Shown here: piece after piece, positions 1 to 10,260 of the stretch
Position numbering within the stretch: the stretch's first letter is position 1
How the letters are laid out: every line of letters starts with the position of its first letter
From: Cricetomys ansorgei
Taxonomy: Eukaryota > Chordata > Mammalia > Rodentia > Nesomyidae
NCBI GenBank assembly: GCA_026225945.1
Contig: JAMJFZ010000199.1
Span: 67,062,501 to 67,126,500, forward strand
DNA: 64,000 nucleotides
Reading direction: 5' to 3'
The notes under the pieces: generated by a model
What the model was told of the DNA's origin: nothing
Database searches by the model: none
What the model saw: only the letters and a program-made list of their open reading frames with translations
Program-made: the position numbers and the translations under genes

Positions 1-1187
1 CATGTGTGGTCCCATAATACAGATTTGGTAGGTGCACAGTCCTCGTTTTTATGTTGCTTTCCTCTTTTGCAAAACTTGTCTAACTTTGCAAAATGTTGTT
101 TTGGTGTTATGCTTCAGTTTTTTACTTCTTAAAAGCATCCTCCACACTCATAGCCATCATGTTTATTTCTCACCTCAACATTTGAAATATATCAAAAAAG
201 ATCTTTTTCTTGTTTCACACATAAAGCCATTTATGGCCACCATCCCAGAGGTTTCTTGGAAACTGGTTATGATTCATGCTTCCGAACTTAACCAGAATTA
301 TAAGAACTGACAGGAGACAAGGGTCAGGCTGAGCACGCACTGCTTTGCTATCCAGGAATGATCATAGCCAGCCAGACTCTGGGCTCCTTTGAGAAAGAGC
401 TCTTGTGTCATCCTTGTACTGCTCAGATATCCTCTCATCTAATATCTCCCAAGTGGACTGTTTAATTACAATCCACTACATAGTTAAGTAATGCACTCAA
501 CAGATAAGAAAATGTATAGGGAAAATTGTCTAAATCATAGGTCGGAAGAATTTGGACTACGCAAACTAGCATAAAAACCTAAATCTCAGTGACTTATATT
601 TGGCTTAACAGGGAAGTTACCAAGAGGGATGATGGAAGGTAGAACACAGAGGAAGTGCACAGAGGAAGAGGATTCCATGTTCAGCATTAGCTGAACACTT
701 GTCCTGTCTGGTGTGGCTGTAGTCACTGTATGTTCAGTGTTGAGCAGGATGAAGAGGCCTCTGTCCTGACAGAGTTTATAGTATGAAGAAGCAACTAGGG
801 AGGATAAACCTGGGTAATGAAGCAGGATCCACACATGTTATTTCTTGTGCTCTCTAACTGCTTGGGAGAATTTCACTGAAATAAGCAGAAATGATGAAGG
901 TAAGAACTCATGCTTTCTATACATATCTATAGATATCTTTTTCTCCTCTCAAATAAGGGCCACTGAACTTTAAGGATAGACTAGCAGGTCAAATGGGGGG
1001 GAAGTGAACATCTAAAGGAGGCATCATGTCTCCATGTAGAGAGAGTGAAATTACAAGAAGAGAGCTTGCAATGGAGGCACCTCCATGATAATTCTCAGGA
1101 GCACATCGACATCACCCCCTCAAGATCTAGGTAACATTGTGGGGGAAAGTGTTGTAGGAATACAAAGCTGTAGACTGGAGAAGAGTG
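1..1187. other. Unique noncoding sequence, no gene seen
   Basis: No repeat family, RNA gene or protein domain is recognised here. Short open frames on both strands look like chance: they are under 100 codons with no recognisable motif and no convincing splice context. Confidence 0.5.
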
Positions 1188-1385
1188 CTGTTCTAGTTAG
1201 CTTTAGTTGCCACCTTGGCACTTACTAGGGTCACCTGGGAAGAAGGAAGCTAAATTGAGGAATTGCTTCTATCAGTTTGATCTGTGGGTGTGTCTGTGGT
1301 TTGATGTTGCAATTTACAATTGACGTGGGAGGGTCCAGCCAATTCCTGACAACATCATCCCTATGAAAGTGGCCTGACATAAGAG
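1188..1385 (+). mobile_element. MaLR-like LTR fragment (tcaacttgacac-type rodent repeat)
   Basis: The block has the order of landmarks typical of a very common rodent repeat: a diverged 'gttgccaccttggcac' start, then a 'cacctgggaagaagg' block, 'atcagtttgatctgtgggtg', and a 'gtgggagggtccagcc' block. The 3' half, with its polyadenylation signal, is missing. I place it with the MaLR-like LTRs because better copies in this window end in a MaLR-type terminus. The exact subfamily is not assigned. Confidence 0.5.
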
Positions 1386-1845
1386 TCACCACTTATCTGA
1401 CTAACCAACCATTTTATGATATATATAAACACTGGAAAGATGTCAAAGAATGTAAGGTACTTTACAGAGAAAAGCCTACTATTTGCTTATATTTTTAGGC
1501 CATTTTCTGCAAATTTGTTCACTCCATTTCCCATTCATCATATGTGTGTTTTATTCTCTGTGTGACAATCTTTGTGCTTACTTCTCATTCTAAGAGGCTG
1601 AAGTACAATTCCAAACAGAATTAGAGATAATTTAACACAGAAAATCGAATAAGGTTTGAGGCTAATATGCATGAGAGGAGGCCAGTTGTGAACTCCACTG
1701 AAGCCAAGATTGTCAGTTTTCCAGACTCAGGCCCAGACGTCATCCCAGAAACTCCTACAGAGTGGAGCAAAATTCACCTCTTGACCATAGAGAAAGAAAA
1801 ACATGTCTCCGACTGGGCATAAAACTTCCACCACTAGGACTGTAG
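1386..1845. other. Unique noncoding sequence
   Basis: No gene or repeat recognised in this interval. Confidence 0.45.
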
Positions 1846-2071
1846 AAATACCTCAGCAATTAAGAATAGTTGCTGTTCTTGCAGAGAATTCAAGTTCATT
1901 TCCCAGCACCCATACCACGTGGCTCACAATCACCAATAACTCCAGCTCCTTGTGATTCCCACACCATTTTCTGTCTTCCACAGATACCCTCTTACACATG
2001 GTATGCTCTCATGCACACAACATAAATACACAAAACAAATATAAATAAATATACATGTATTAAAAAAAAAA
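1846..2071 (+). mobile_element. B2/B3 SINE, diverged
   Basis: A tRNA-derived rodent SINE. The 5' part keeps 'cagcaattaagaatag' followed by 'tgctgttcttgcagag' and the B-box-like 'ttcatttcccagcacccat'. The body 'ggctcacaatcaccaataac' matches the B2 'gtggctcacaaccatctgtaac' block. It ends in an A-rich tail near 2060-2071. The first bases of the tRNA-like head are missing. Confidence 0.8.
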
Positions 2072-2154
2072 CACCAACTCCCAAAAGATCCTCCACACTA
2101 GAGTCCAAGATTTCATCACATGGTCGTTTTGGGTGGCACTTAAAATCCTCACTA

Positions 2155-2300
2155 AGTCAAGCATGGTGATGGATGTCTGTAATTCCAGCACTGAGGAGGC
2201 TAAGGCACAGAGACTGCTATGACTTCAAGACCAGGCTAGACTCCATAGTGAATTCAAGATCAGCATGGACTAGATAGCAAGTTCCCATGTCAAATAATAA
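2155..2300 (+). mobile_element. B1 SINE, old copy
   Basis: A 7SL-derived SINE. 'catggtgatggatgtctg' then 'taattccagcactgaggagg' match the B1 promoter region, and 'gacttcaagaccaggctaga' matches the middle. It ends in an AAT-rich tail that grades into a short AAT microsatellite. Divergence suggests an early B1 subfamily. Confidence 0.8.
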
Positions 2301-2327
2301 TAATAGTTATAATAATGATAATAAATA

Positions 2328-2500
2328 GGGGGATAGAGAGATGGATCAGCAGTTAAGAGCACTGAGTACTTACTGTTCTTGCAGAGCTGCTGAGCTAATT
2401 CCCCACACTTTTGATGGGAAGCTCAGAATCCCGGAACTGCAGACATAGGAGATCAGACATTTTTGGCCACTTCATGGACAGCCACACACATGTGCACACA

Positions 2501-2538
<38 letters not shown>

Positions 2539-2560
2539 AAAAATAAATATTAAAACATTA
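2328..2560 (+). mobile_element. B2/B3 SINE carrying a CA microsatellite
   Basis: The head 'gatagagagatggatcagc' and 'agttaagagcactgagtact' are clear B2 tRNA-like sequence. The body leads into a CA tract and an A-rich 3' end ('aaaataaatattaaaac'). It lies directly behind the B1 copy, so the two form a SINE pair. Confidence 0.8.
2482..2536. repeat. (CA)n microsatellite
   Basis: About 50 bp of CA dinucleotides with a few interruptions, inside the 3' part of the B2/B3 copy. CA growth from SINE tails is common in rodents. Confidence 0.95.
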
Positions 2561-2614
2561 AAAAAATAATCCACAAATACTAGGCACCACTCCAAATTCT
2601 ATAAATGTATTGAA

Positions 2615-2735
2615 TGATGATATTCTATTATTATTCCCATTTTTGTTCATGAAGATATTAGGAGATGAACAGTTCAGAAAATTGACCAAGTTGCACAGGG
2701 AGGATGTGACCCTAAGGCTTGAGATCTGAGAGAAT
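2615..2735 (-). mobile_element. Possible MIR remnant
   Basis: 'tattattcccatttttgttc', followed by 'attgaccaagttgcacaggg', resembles the reverse complement of the MIR core, which reads roughly 'ttgcccaaggtcacacag'. The match is short and decayed. Confidence 0.35.
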
Positions 2736-2739
2736 CAAC

Positions 2740-4370
2740 TTCCAATTACACTGTCATGGAATAAATTAACACAGCATAAAGAGAGGTCTCCATCTCATCT
2801 TTCATTTCTCCATGGCCTGTGGGAACTGAGAGTGAACTCACAGTTTATCTAAGCAATTTCAGTCCCCTAGAGAACCTAGACTCAATGGCCTTTGGCAGAT
2901 AGAGTCGTTTTCAGCTGAACTTCATCCAAAATCTCACAAGGAACCATAGAAAGTGACACCTTATTAACAGGATATTAACCTATCTTTTCTTAGCATCTGT
3001 GTTCTTTTTTTCTACCCTCAGTACCACCTCTGCTGGCATGTCCCAGTTATAGTGAAGGCCCTCCATCTAAATATTCTAGTGTCTTTTCTGGCAGCAAGGG
3101 TGGCTCAGGGCCAGTACTTCTCTGGTTAACAACACCCTAGTGAGAAATAAACACAGTTGCCTGCAACATAAAAATGTGTGGGCTAGTATCATCCCTCCAC
3201 CTTGCTGTGATCAAACACCTGTTTCCTTGGAAGTGACTATTTTGTAATTATTGGAAAGCAGCGGGTCATTGTGGAGCAACCCTCCACATACATTCATAAT
3301 CTTCTATCATCACCCTGTCCCAGATCACTACTTTCTTCTTATGAATCCTTATGCTTTGATTAACCAAAAGTGTAGCATTGGAAGGAAAGTTAACCAGTGG
3401 AAACTTCTGACTCTTCTGAATGCTACCTGCAATGTGCAAGAGTAAGCAGGGTGCAAGTAAACAGATCCATTCTGAACACAGTGTTGTGGAAGGAGAGAGT
3501 CTTTCAGTCTTTTTTTTTTTTTTTTTTTTTTGTCAAATCTGGGTGTCCCTTCCCACTTCGTGCTTATCTAATATGTCACTTTGTATATATCTCTACATTT
3601 GCTTTCTCCTGGAAGGAATATCTTCTACATGAAAAATGGAATCCCCCTTTTCTGGGGATAGTCGAAAACAGTAGAGGTCTGTGTGCATGGGAAAAATAGC
3701 TACATATGCCAGCACAAGGTATCATGGGCCACTCTGAAGACTTTCAGAGAATTGTCTAATCCATCCTCTATATTTCCCACCAAAGTAGATGGTTTTATAT
3801 TCCCAGTTCCCAAATGAGAAATAAGTAGAGCATGAAATACCACAGTCAGCATTGAAAGACCAAGCAGCCCCTCTCAAGAGGTCACTCTTAACCACTGGAT
3901 TTTCCCAATCCTGGGCTACATATGGTATGAATAATAGCATATAAAGAATTTTAAGTTAAAGAACAAATTATTTTAGGCAGAAATGTGTCAGGAAGGAACT
4001 TTGCCTGAAGCGTGACTCCATAAGGATGTGATAGACTCAAAGCAATAAAATGGAACACTGGTTCTTGGTTCTACATAGGGAGAACTATCTAGAAGTCAGA
4101 ACTACTTATCAAAGCAAGGGAATGAACAAATATCATTATATGCAATGTATACTTCACCCCAGTACAGAAGGAAACTTCACCTAGGGTCCTGCCAGATACA
4201 AGTGTACACTTGGAATCTATGGATTTGGAGATTCCTCTATTTTTTTTTTCTGAGATAGATTATAAGTGCCTTGGGAGTATGGTCATTTCCTAAGCACCAC
4301 AGAGATGAAGCGTCATGTCTAATCATACATAGATTTTCATTTCCCCTCTCTACCCCTACCTGAGCAAAGG
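2740..4370. other. Unique noncoding sequence with a T-run
   Basis: No gene recognised. The only clear landmark is a run of about 22 T at 3510-3531. Confidence 0.45.
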
Positions 4371-4377
4371 GATGAGA

Positions 4378-4485
4378 TGGATATCATTTACCCTCACATT
4401 TTATAGACGAAGAAACTGAAGTTAAGTGACTGTACCAAGGTCACAGACCTGGTAAATAAAGACTGCAGTCAGGCCCTAAAATTTA
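4378..4485 (-). mobile_element. MIR SINE remnant
   Basis: Reverse complement of MIR. The 'ttttatagacgaagaaactg' and 'gttaagtgactgtaccaagg' blocks, then 'tcacagacctggtaaataaa', follow the MIR core order (tttacagatgaggaaactg, ttgcccaaggtcacac, agctagtaa). MIRs are ancient mammalian tRNA-derived SINEs. Confidence 0.7.
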
Positions 4486-4567
4486 CAGTGTCATCTTCGG
4501 AACTGGTAATAATCATTAGGTGTTGGGTAATACTTGCTGTGGAAGCTGTGTGAGCAACTTCATAAAC

Positions 4568-4715
4568 AGTAGCATTTAATCACCACACAGAGTGTCTAAG
4601 TGTAATTGCATCTCTAAAGATGAGAAGGCTCAATCAATTTGCCCAAGTTATACAACTACAGGACACAGCTGGGATGGCTCAAACTTACTTTCACTTCATT
4701 CTTAAGCCACGTTTC
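4568..4715 (-). mobile_element. MIR SINE remnant, second copy
   Basis: 'agcatttaatcaccacacag', then 'gatgagaaggctcaatcaat' and 'ttgcccaagttatacaacta', match the MIR reverse complement through its core. It lies about 80 bp past the previous MIR in the same orientation, so these are two separate insertions or one rearranged copy. Confidence 0.65.
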
Positions 4716-4719
4716 TAAT

Positions 4720-6080
4720 GACAATGAATGTCTTAGAATTTGGTATTGAACCCTAGGGATATTGACTAACTCTTGATGTGTTTCACACTTCCGCTCTATC
4801 TACCCTTCAGAACTCATCTAAAATAGGACTACCATACAGCGCCTTCCCCGATTTCTTTCCTTACATTAAAAGAGTACACAGTCACTATGTTATAATATAC
4901 ATTGTATTCAGAAGTTCACATTTGTGCTATGTTTAATTCTGACAGACATGCTAGATGTTTTCTACAACATTGATGGCTTAATGCATTTAGATCGCAATCG
5001 ATAGCAAAGTGCAATAGATTGGGTGGTAACAAACAGAATAAATGTACTGTTCACAGTCCTTAGAAGATGAGATTAAAGCACTGGTCATCAGTGTGTGGTA
5101 CAAATCTGCTTCTTCATTCAGATACCTGTCTTCTCATCCTCACCTCACATGCCAAAATGAATGAGGAAGCTGTCTTGGGTGGCTTTTATAAGGACACTGA
5201 TTTGTGCATAAGGGTTCTTCCTCCAAAATGAAATCACTTAATAAACACCTCACATCCCAGGAAACCTCACATTGGGCATTATCATTTTAAATATGGTTTT
5301 GGGGGTACAGGCATTCAGCATATTGCAGTTGGTGTTCGCCATAACTTAGTGCTTCATAATTCTTATACTGTTTGCAGCATACATTGAACATTGAATATTT
5401 TCTAATACCATCATTTAACCCATCATTAATCATCAATCATTACTATAGGATAGAGCATCCAAATGAGTTGTATAACTCAGTAATAAATATGTGTTTATTG
5501 GCATACATTTTCGTGCCTTGCTAATAAGCCTGGACTGAAGCTTTTTTTCTAGACAAATAGCTGCACATATCTGTGTTTTATGTGCAAATAGTATAATGTG
5601 AACTAGTAGAAGAGAAATTGTTAGGTTCAAAGTGAATGTATACTTGAATCTCATCAGTATGACCAAACTGTCCATTTCCAAGTCCAAGACGAAGGTGTGA
5701 AATAAGTCATGCCCAGACTCTCAGCAACCGAATTTCATATTTTAAACTTTCCTTGTCAAATATGGACATGGATTCTTGCTTTCTCCTGTCTTGGTATACA
5801 TTTACATTTCTTTAAGGCATTTCTCCCAGCTATAGGTAGTTAGAATCATTTGTTTACTTCTAGTCTGTGTTTTTTAACAGAACATTTGGAGATGACCCAC
5901 TTCTTAGGAGACGCTCAGCAGTTTGCTGAGTAACACTAGAACTTTCCCACAGTGATAAGGATGACCATGGAACTCTGAAGAATCCATTCCTTTCTCAGAA
6001 GTAGGGTATTTGTGATTACAAAGGTCCATACTGAAACTAACCTGTGCCCACTGCTCCCATCTCATATTCTGATCCTAGGT
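4720..6080. other. Unique noncoding sequence
   Basis: No gene or clear repeat seen. The piece near 5070-5160 weakly resembles a MER5-type terminus but is too short to call. Confidence 0.4.
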
Positions 6081-6083
6081 ATT

Positions 6084-6173
6084 CTGAGAACCAAAGCTCT
6101 AAGTGAGCTGTCACCCTGTCTCACCTCACTGAGAACCAAAGCTCTAAGCAAGCTGTCACCTTGTCTCACCTCA
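6084..6173. repeat. 45-bp perfect-register tandem duplication
   Basis: Two adjacent 45-bp units (6084-6128 and 6129-6173) both begin 'ctgagaaccaaagctctaag' and end 'tctcacctca'. They differ at three bases. No transposon signature is present. Confidence 0.95.
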
Positions 6174-6580
6174 CTAAACAGCTGAAGCCTGCCTCTTCAT
6201 CAGATTCCAGAAATCACTTCTTTTCCTGAGAGGACAACCCAGAAACTGGCAGGATGCACAGACAAGTTCCCTTCAGTGTTTTAGCTTCAAAACCCAGTGA
6301 TTTCCACTCCCCATTTGGAACGGAGCCTTCTTGCAAGAACAGGTGTGTGTTGATACGAATCGCCAATGTACTGCCGCCTCTCCAGTCACAGCTTGTATCT
6401 TACTTGGTTTCTAGGTTTCTCATCTGGGAAATTCACCCCAAGGGGCAGCTGGATATGCTTCATTGCACTCACCTCAATACTCTAAATCTGTCTCAAAATA
6501 TCTCCAAACCTAGAGCTTTGTTAAAAATGCCACCATTCTTGCCAGAATTATTAATTCATCAATTCATGCATTTGTTATAA
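6174..6580. other. Unique noncoding sequence
   Basis: An open frame of 108 codons crosses this interval on the plus strand, but its product resembles nothing I know and it runs into the MIR element. I regard it as chance. Confidence 0.4.
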
Positions 6581-6581
6581 A

Positions 6582-6800
6582 GATAGCTAACATTTATGGA
6601 ATATTCACCATCTGCCACGCATTATGCTAAATGCCTTACATATGGTAAATTATAAAGCCCTCACAAAAGTGCTGTGAGGTTGATACTGTTGGTATCATCC
6701 CTCTGTGGTGACAAAATTGTCACAGAAGTAAGTAGGGCCTTTCTAAGCATAACTGCAGTGAAGGTACTAAAGCTAGGTATATCTGACTCCAGGGCCTATA
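6582..6800 (-). mobile_element. MIR SINE, nearly full length
   Basis: Starting at 'tagctaacatttatggaata', it follows MIR reverse complement through 'attatgctaaatgccttaca', 'cctcacaaaagtgctgtgag' and 'atctgactccagggcct'. At over 200 bp it is close to the full family length. Confidence 0.8.
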
Positions 6801-6802
6801 TT

Positions 6803-7307
6803 TTTTAAATAGTTTCTTTATCATTGGGAATTTATACATGTGTACAATGAAATATGATCATATTTGCCTCCAATTTCCCCTTCAACTTTCTCCATAAACT
6901 CTGCAACATGTCTCCCTCCCAATAGCATATCAGCTTTTTTATTACCCAATAAATTCAATTAATGCTGACATTATGTACAAGGATATGGAGTCATCCACCA
7001 GTGGTCACATCCTCAAAAGAGAGGTATTCTCCTTCCCTTAGAAACTACTAACTCTCCATAGCTCTTCTGAAGGAGCAAGGGACAGAGATGATGAACACAT
7101 GAACACATCTGTTCAGGGATTTTTGTTGGCTTGATCTTACTCAGGCCTTGGACAGGTAGTAACCACAGCTTCTGTGAGTTCATGAGTGTGATAGCCCTGT
7201 CTGTCCTGAAGACACACGTTCACAGCACTCCTCCCTACCCTCCAGTTATCGTATCCCTCCAGCCTCCTCTTCATCACTATTTCTTAAGGAATGTTCTCTG
7301 AGCTTTG
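6803..7307. repeat. Rodent mid-repetitive element, family unassigned
   Basis: The block 'ttctgtgagttcatgagtgt', 'gatagccctgtctgtcctg' and 'ttctctgagctttgatctc' matches a dispersed rodent sequence I remember as very common. Related copies lie near 17.6, 28.2, 39.5, 43.0 and 49.0 kb. I cannot say whether it is LINE-derived or an LTR internal region. Confidence 0.45.
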
Positions 7308-7331
7308 ATCTCTCTCTCTCTCTTTCTCTCT

Positions 7332-7372
<41 letters not shown>
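7308..7372. repeat. (TC)n(TG)n compound microsatellite
   Basis: About 27 bp of TC followed by about 38 bp of TG. Confidence 0.95.
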
Positions 7373-7373
<1 letters not shown>

Positions 7374-7439
7374 ACTCACTCATGTACACACCAGGAGTAG
7401 GGAGGTGGATATACATGTCTCTTTTAGAAAAAAAATTTC

Positions 7440-7555
7440 AGTATCTTATTTTCAATCTTTTTATAATACTTTTATTAATAAATTGTGTTTCATACAATGT
7501 ATTTCGGTAACATCCTCTCCCCATTCCTCCCTGTTCCCCCATCCTACTCTTGTGC

Positions 7556-7556
<1 letters not shown>
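7440..7556. repeat. Rodent mid-repetitive fragment
   Basis: 'catacaatgtatttcggtaa' followed by 'ctctccccattcctccctg' resembles the start of common rodent dispersed sequences with a C-rich 'cccactcctcccagatcc' block. The fragment runs straight into the GAA tract. Confidence 0.35.
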
Positions 7557-7586
<30 letters not shown>

Positions 7587-7650
7587 AAGAAGAAGAAGAA
7601 GGAGGAGGAGGAGGAGGAGGAGGAGGAGGAGGAGGAGGCGGAGGAGGAGG
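7557..7650. repeat. (GAA)n(GGA)n purine tract
   Basis: About 45 bp of GAA repeats turn into about 50 bp of GGA repeats with one C interruption near 7639. The plus strand is pure purine for more than 80 bp. The open frames seen across it (poly-Lys/Glu/Arg or poly-Leu/Ser/Phe) are artefacts of the triplet repeat. Confidence 0.97.
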
Positions 7651-7884
7651 ATTCCCTGGACAGTCTTATACCTGCTTGGAACCATGTAAAACAGCCACCA
7701 CGCCACACAGGGGATCTTCCTCCTATAAACTTTTGCATCTTGTTAGAGGACTCCAATTCAAGTAATTACAAGATCAAATTATCTCAAACTGCAGGTGACC
7801 CACAGGGTGAAAAGGAAATTCTAAGGAAGGTCATTTTCAAGGGCACAGCTCCTAGTTGCAGAATATGGAAAGTTCAGTTTTCCA

Positions 7885-7935
7885 GATTAAAATAATCTTT
7901 AAGATAAATAATCTTAAAATAATCTTTAAGATTAA
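7885..7935. repeat. Short 26-bp tandem repeat
   Basis: The 19-bp string 'ttaaaataatctttaagat' occurs twice, about 26 bp apart, joined by 'aaataatc'. It looks like a local slippage duplication. Confidence 0.85.
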
Positions 7936-8091
7936 AGAAAATTAGCTGAGATGGGCAGTGTCCAAGGGTCTCACACAAGTCATGTGATTATCCTGAATCT
8001 AGAAGACAGATGTCTATTAGGTATTTGTGTACCTCCAGGTAGAATGCTATGGGCCTTTACCAAATAGGTAATAAAAATTATTGTTACTATT

Positions 8092-8307
8092 TTAAGATTT
8101 ATTTCAATTTTATTTATATACATGCAAATGTTTGTGTTTGTATGTACACATGTGGGTAGGTGCCCACAGAGACCAGAAGAGGCCATGTGGTCCCCTGAAG
8201 CTGAAGTTACAGGTATTGTAAGGCACCTGCATGGATGGTGGAAAATGGACTCTTGTCTCTTACATCAGCAGCAAGCAATCTTAACCACTGAGCCATCTTT
8301 CTAGCCT
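8092..8307 (-). mobile_element. B3 SINE
   Basis: Reverse-oriented B3/B2: 3' body first ('tgtacacatgtgggtaggtg', 'gagaccagaagaggccat'), then the tRNA-like head reversed as 'aagcaatcttaaccactgag' and 'ccatctttctagcc'. It is nearly complete. Confidence 0.85.
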
Positions 8308-8309
8308 TG

Positions 8310-9220
8310 AAGTACTAGTAGCAAAATTAATTATTTTTGGACTCCCTTCCAATGGTTGAGTGCTAGTCTCCTCATCTTTCATGTAACAATGATGTCTACT
8401 AGCTCATTGATATACAGAAATGATCACAATAGATACAGTACACATGCTGCCCATGAAACAGCAAGTATGTAGTCAAATTAGCTTGCTGTCTGCCAGTCCA
8501 CTAGGAGCTATTTTAACTGTCATTCTGGATCTTTCTACCTAGACAGACTTTTCATTTATAATTCCTTGTTTGATTAATTCTTGCTTCGTTTCTGCTCTCA
8601 GTTTTCTACTTTGGTCTGATCTGTGATTAATAGCACTGGCCCTTGACATGTCAAAAAGTGAACATTAATGGCACTGGGCTTTAGTTACAGAAGCCAGGGT
8701 TACAGTTGTTGCTGTTGTGGGTAATTTCCATTCCTAAGTTCATTAAACACCTGAAAGCAGAAAGGTCAATAGTGATTTATTCCAATGACAGCAGACTCAG
8801 CAATGATCATTTACAACAATACTTCTGTCTCGACACATGGAGAGCCTAATAGTTAAACAGAGCTGATTGGGTTATTGGGCAGTGAACTGCTGACCTGGAT
8901 TGCTTTGTGAAAGCCAAGCTTGATAACATGTAAGTTGTTCCTAAGGCTCTCCAAATGGTGGGACAGAGAGGAAGGAAAGAGTAGCCGGCCTTGTTAGATA
9001 ATTTTGTATTAATTTTACTGTTTAAGGAATGCCCCAATGGCACATTTCTCAGCACATCTTTGACAGAGTTTGAGAGAGAAATGAACATTTGAATTGTAGA
9101 CTGAGTAAATAGTACCTTTTTCACCAATGTGGGTGAGCAGCATCCAACCCACTCAGCGCCCAGAAGAACCATGCTAGCAAAGGGTAAATTTTCGGTCCAT
9201 ACGTAACCTGGGATATTTGT
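8310..9220. other. Mostly unique; possible MIR piece at 8670-8745
   Basis: 'tggcactgggctttagttac' followed by 'agaagccagggttacag' may be a plus-strand MIR 5' part, but it is short. Nothing else recognised. Confidence 0.35.
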
Positions 9221-9221
9221 G

Positions 9222-9400
9222 TTTGTGGACCTCAGGGCTTCATCTATGGGCTAGAACTTTTACCCTCAACTCCCATCTGGTTCTGAGGCTTTGTAATACG
9301 AATGACCCAACTGGAATCCAAGATCTAGCTTGCAGATGGCAGAATTCAGTTCAGGAATTCTCATTCTCCACAATTGCATCACACAATTCCAAGTCTTTCC
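9222..9400 (+). mobile_element. Ancient mammalian LTR-like repeat fragment
   Basis: 'ggttctgaggctttgtaata', 'agcttgcagatggcagaatt' and 'ctccacaattgcatcacaca' follow the order seen near the 3' end of a mammalian-wide dispersed repeat (ggttctcaggcctttgg, cagcttgcagacggc, ctccataattgcatgagcc). The family name is not assigned. Confidence 0.45.
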
Positions 9401-9711
9401 CTCTCTTCTCCATCCCTCCTCGCTTGCCTCTCTGTCCTGTCCACAACATCTAGAACACTTGAGGGCTTGTGATTTCAGTGTATGGTAATAGCATCCCAGG
9501 CTACAATCACGGCTTTGACTTAGGACACTGATCATACTAAAAAAAATCATTGACTCAAATAATTCATTTAAAGAAATATACATGGCTGAAAAGGATTATC
9601 ATATTCACAAGCACAATATTAAGACAGAGAGAAATGATATACCAAACTGAAGTACATATAAACATTGGCATAGACCTTATCCACCAGTAGGCTAAGACAG
9701 GCTATTGAGAT

Positions 9712-9723
9712 AACACACACACA

Positions 9724-9759
<36 letters not shown>

Positions 9760-9806
9760 GACACACACACACACACACACACACAAAGACACATACACAT
9801 ACACCT
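9712..9806. repeat. (CA)n microsatellite
   Basis: About 90 bp of CA with AG interruptions. Confidence 0.97.
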
Positions 9807-10081
9807 GGAATCATATTTGGCTTCTCTCACTTTCTCTGTTATGGTCTACAGTGCTCATGGGAAATGGCAGGGAAAACAGCTTAAGGAAGAGACAATTTCA
9901 TATCATATGAAATCTGCCAGTGTGGCTTATAAGAAGCTTTCTTTCTTAGATTAATCATGTCATTCTATCTGAGTCATTAATGGAATGAAACCTTGTGCTC
10001 CTGAATTTGCTCTTTTAAAAAAGTCATTCTATTTTTATTTCGCAGTCTTATTTATCCTCATACATAAGATGAAGATTTTAG

Positions 10082-10260
10082 AACCTCTTTCCATCTTCTC
10101 TCCCCTTTCTTCCATCATCTCCTCCTCTTTTTCTTCTTCCTCCCTTCCTCCTTTCCCTTCTATATTTTTCTCTCCTCCTTCTCTTTTTTCCCTGATCTGA
10201 TCTCTTGCTCTCTCTCCCTCTCTCTCCATCCCAACCCCGACTTCCCCTTCTCTCACATTC
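10082..10260. repeat. Pyrimidine-rich tract
   Basis: About 180 bp of almost pure C/T on the plus strand with imperfect TCC and CTT units. Open frames on the other strand are Glu/Arg-rich artefacts of this composition. Confidence 0.85.

Noticed and set aside
5070..5160. Possible MER5-type DNA element
   Set aside because: Only about 25 bases resemble the terminus ('gcactggtcatcagtgtgtg'); no second terminus.
6254..6580. 108-codon plus-strand open frame
   Set aside because: No recognisable domain, no splice or promoter context; its 3' end runs up to a MIR element.
7336..7895. Open frames of up to 136 codons through the GAA/GGA and TG tracts
   Set aside because: The products are homopolymer-like runs (Arg, Lys/Glu, Leu, Ser, Phe) created by triplet and dinucleotide repeats.
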